The position numbers were made by a program, and so were the translations under genes. A stretch of 24,401 bases of DNA. Source: Acidobacteriota bacterium (GTDB taxonomy: Bacteria; Acidobacteriota; Terriglobia; UBA7540). Shown here piece by piece: positions 24,070-24,401 of this stretch. The notes under the pieces were generated by a model. The model ran no database searches. It saw only the letters and a list, made by a program, of their open reading frames with translations, and was not told where the DNA came from. How positions within the stretch are numbered: the first letter of the stretch is position 1; each line of letters begins with the position of its first letter. The stretch lies in contig JAKAWN010000042.1 in NCBI GenBank assembly GCA_021827245.1, positions 1 to 24,401 of the forward strand, read 5' to 3'.

Positions 24070-24351
24070 CTAAGTGGACTTCTTGCCAATGGAAGCTTCT
24101 GCCTGTTTGATCAGACTTGGCACAAGCCTTTCGCTATAGCCAGCGGAAGCACAAATGAATAAGAGAAATGCCAGATGGTGTTCTGATAGGCTGGTGACAC
24201 CCAAAACCAGGTTGGCTTTAACAGCCATTGCAGTCAATAAGGCACCGGCTATTCCTGTCATGACTCGTCCTGCACTCTTGCACTCCTGCAGAGCCTGCCT
24301 CCGCTTCACCAGCCGGGGACCATCTTGCAGGAAAAGCCGTTTGCAGTACAA
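24070..24351 (-). CDS. Small membrane protein, two predicted helices
   Basis: 93 codons from TTG 24351, or 63 from an ATG at 24261 with an AGGA site; the frame stays open only to about 24390, where a TGA closes it, so it is not a simple tail of a larger gene off the window unless frameshifted. Two hydrophobic stretches are visible: MTGIAGALLTAMAVKANLVL and LAFLLFICASAGYSERLVPS. The G-(Y/F)-SERLVP ending recurs at the cytoplasmic edge of the last helix in small membrane modules next to signalling or defence genes (from memory, not verified). Ends in a basic tail (IGKKST). Lies 64 bases upstream of the peptidase GTG, same strand; plausible membrane anchor or pore partner. Confidence 0.5.
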   Translation of the reverse strand: MYCKRLFLQDGPRLVKRRQALQECKSAGRVMTGIAGALLTAMAVKANLVLGVTSLSEHHLAFLLFICASAGYSERLVPSLIKQAEASIGKKST

Positions 24352-24401
24352 TCGAATTCCAGCGAACGGCAGGCAGTGTCTTAACTGTTTGTCTCAGCCC
24401 A

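Overview
The window looks like an Acidobacteriota-type chromosome. The evidence is a large TonB-dependent receptor of the carboxypeptidase-regulatory/Oar type next to sugar-acid catabolism genes, a lone Tat-exported sugar-polymer enzyme, moderate GC and many GTG/TTG starts. This is inference from gene content; there is no rRNA or tRNA here to confirm it. Two regions with different histories meet near 11.4 kb.

Region 1 (1-11365) is a carbohydrate uptake and catabolism locus. An outer-membrane receptor (minus strand, cut by the left edge) lies divergent from an IclR-type regulator. Downstream on the plus strand are an IlvD/Edd-family sugar-acid dehydratase, a class-III (glutamate-1-semialdehyde-aminomutase-like) PLP enzyme, an aldose-epimerase-fold protein and an SDR dehydrogenase. 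A convergent Tat-exported protein follows, likely with an alpha/alpha-barrel, and then a DeoR-type regulator. A plausible logic is that the receptor imports an oligosaccharide, the exported enzyme processes it, the epimerase-like protein and SDR convert sugar intermediates, the dehydratase makes a 2-keto-3-deoxy acid, and IclR and DeoR control expression.

Region 2 (about 11.4-24.4 kb) is a mobile defence island. It starts with decayed sequence that includes the 5' part of a plasmid RepA-like gene. This abuts a DISARM-type operon, drmA-drmB-drmC, whose drmA lacks its N-terminal part. No DISARM methyltransferase, drmD or drmE is present in the window. Next come a small Gly/Lys-rich protein and a serine recombinase, apparently co-transcribed from a consensus-like, possibly leaderless promoter that overlaps a palindrome. 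An intact IS21-family element (istA/istB) follows, with arrays of about 22-bp transposase-site-like repeats at both ends.

At the right edge, three co-directional minus-strand genes form the best candidate for an undescribed system: a small two-helix membrane protein, a short CHAT/caspase-like peptidase with a visible His/Cys pair, and a PD-(D/E)XK nuclease with D...ExK and QxxxY motifs. No domain search was run; all assignments come from reading motifs.
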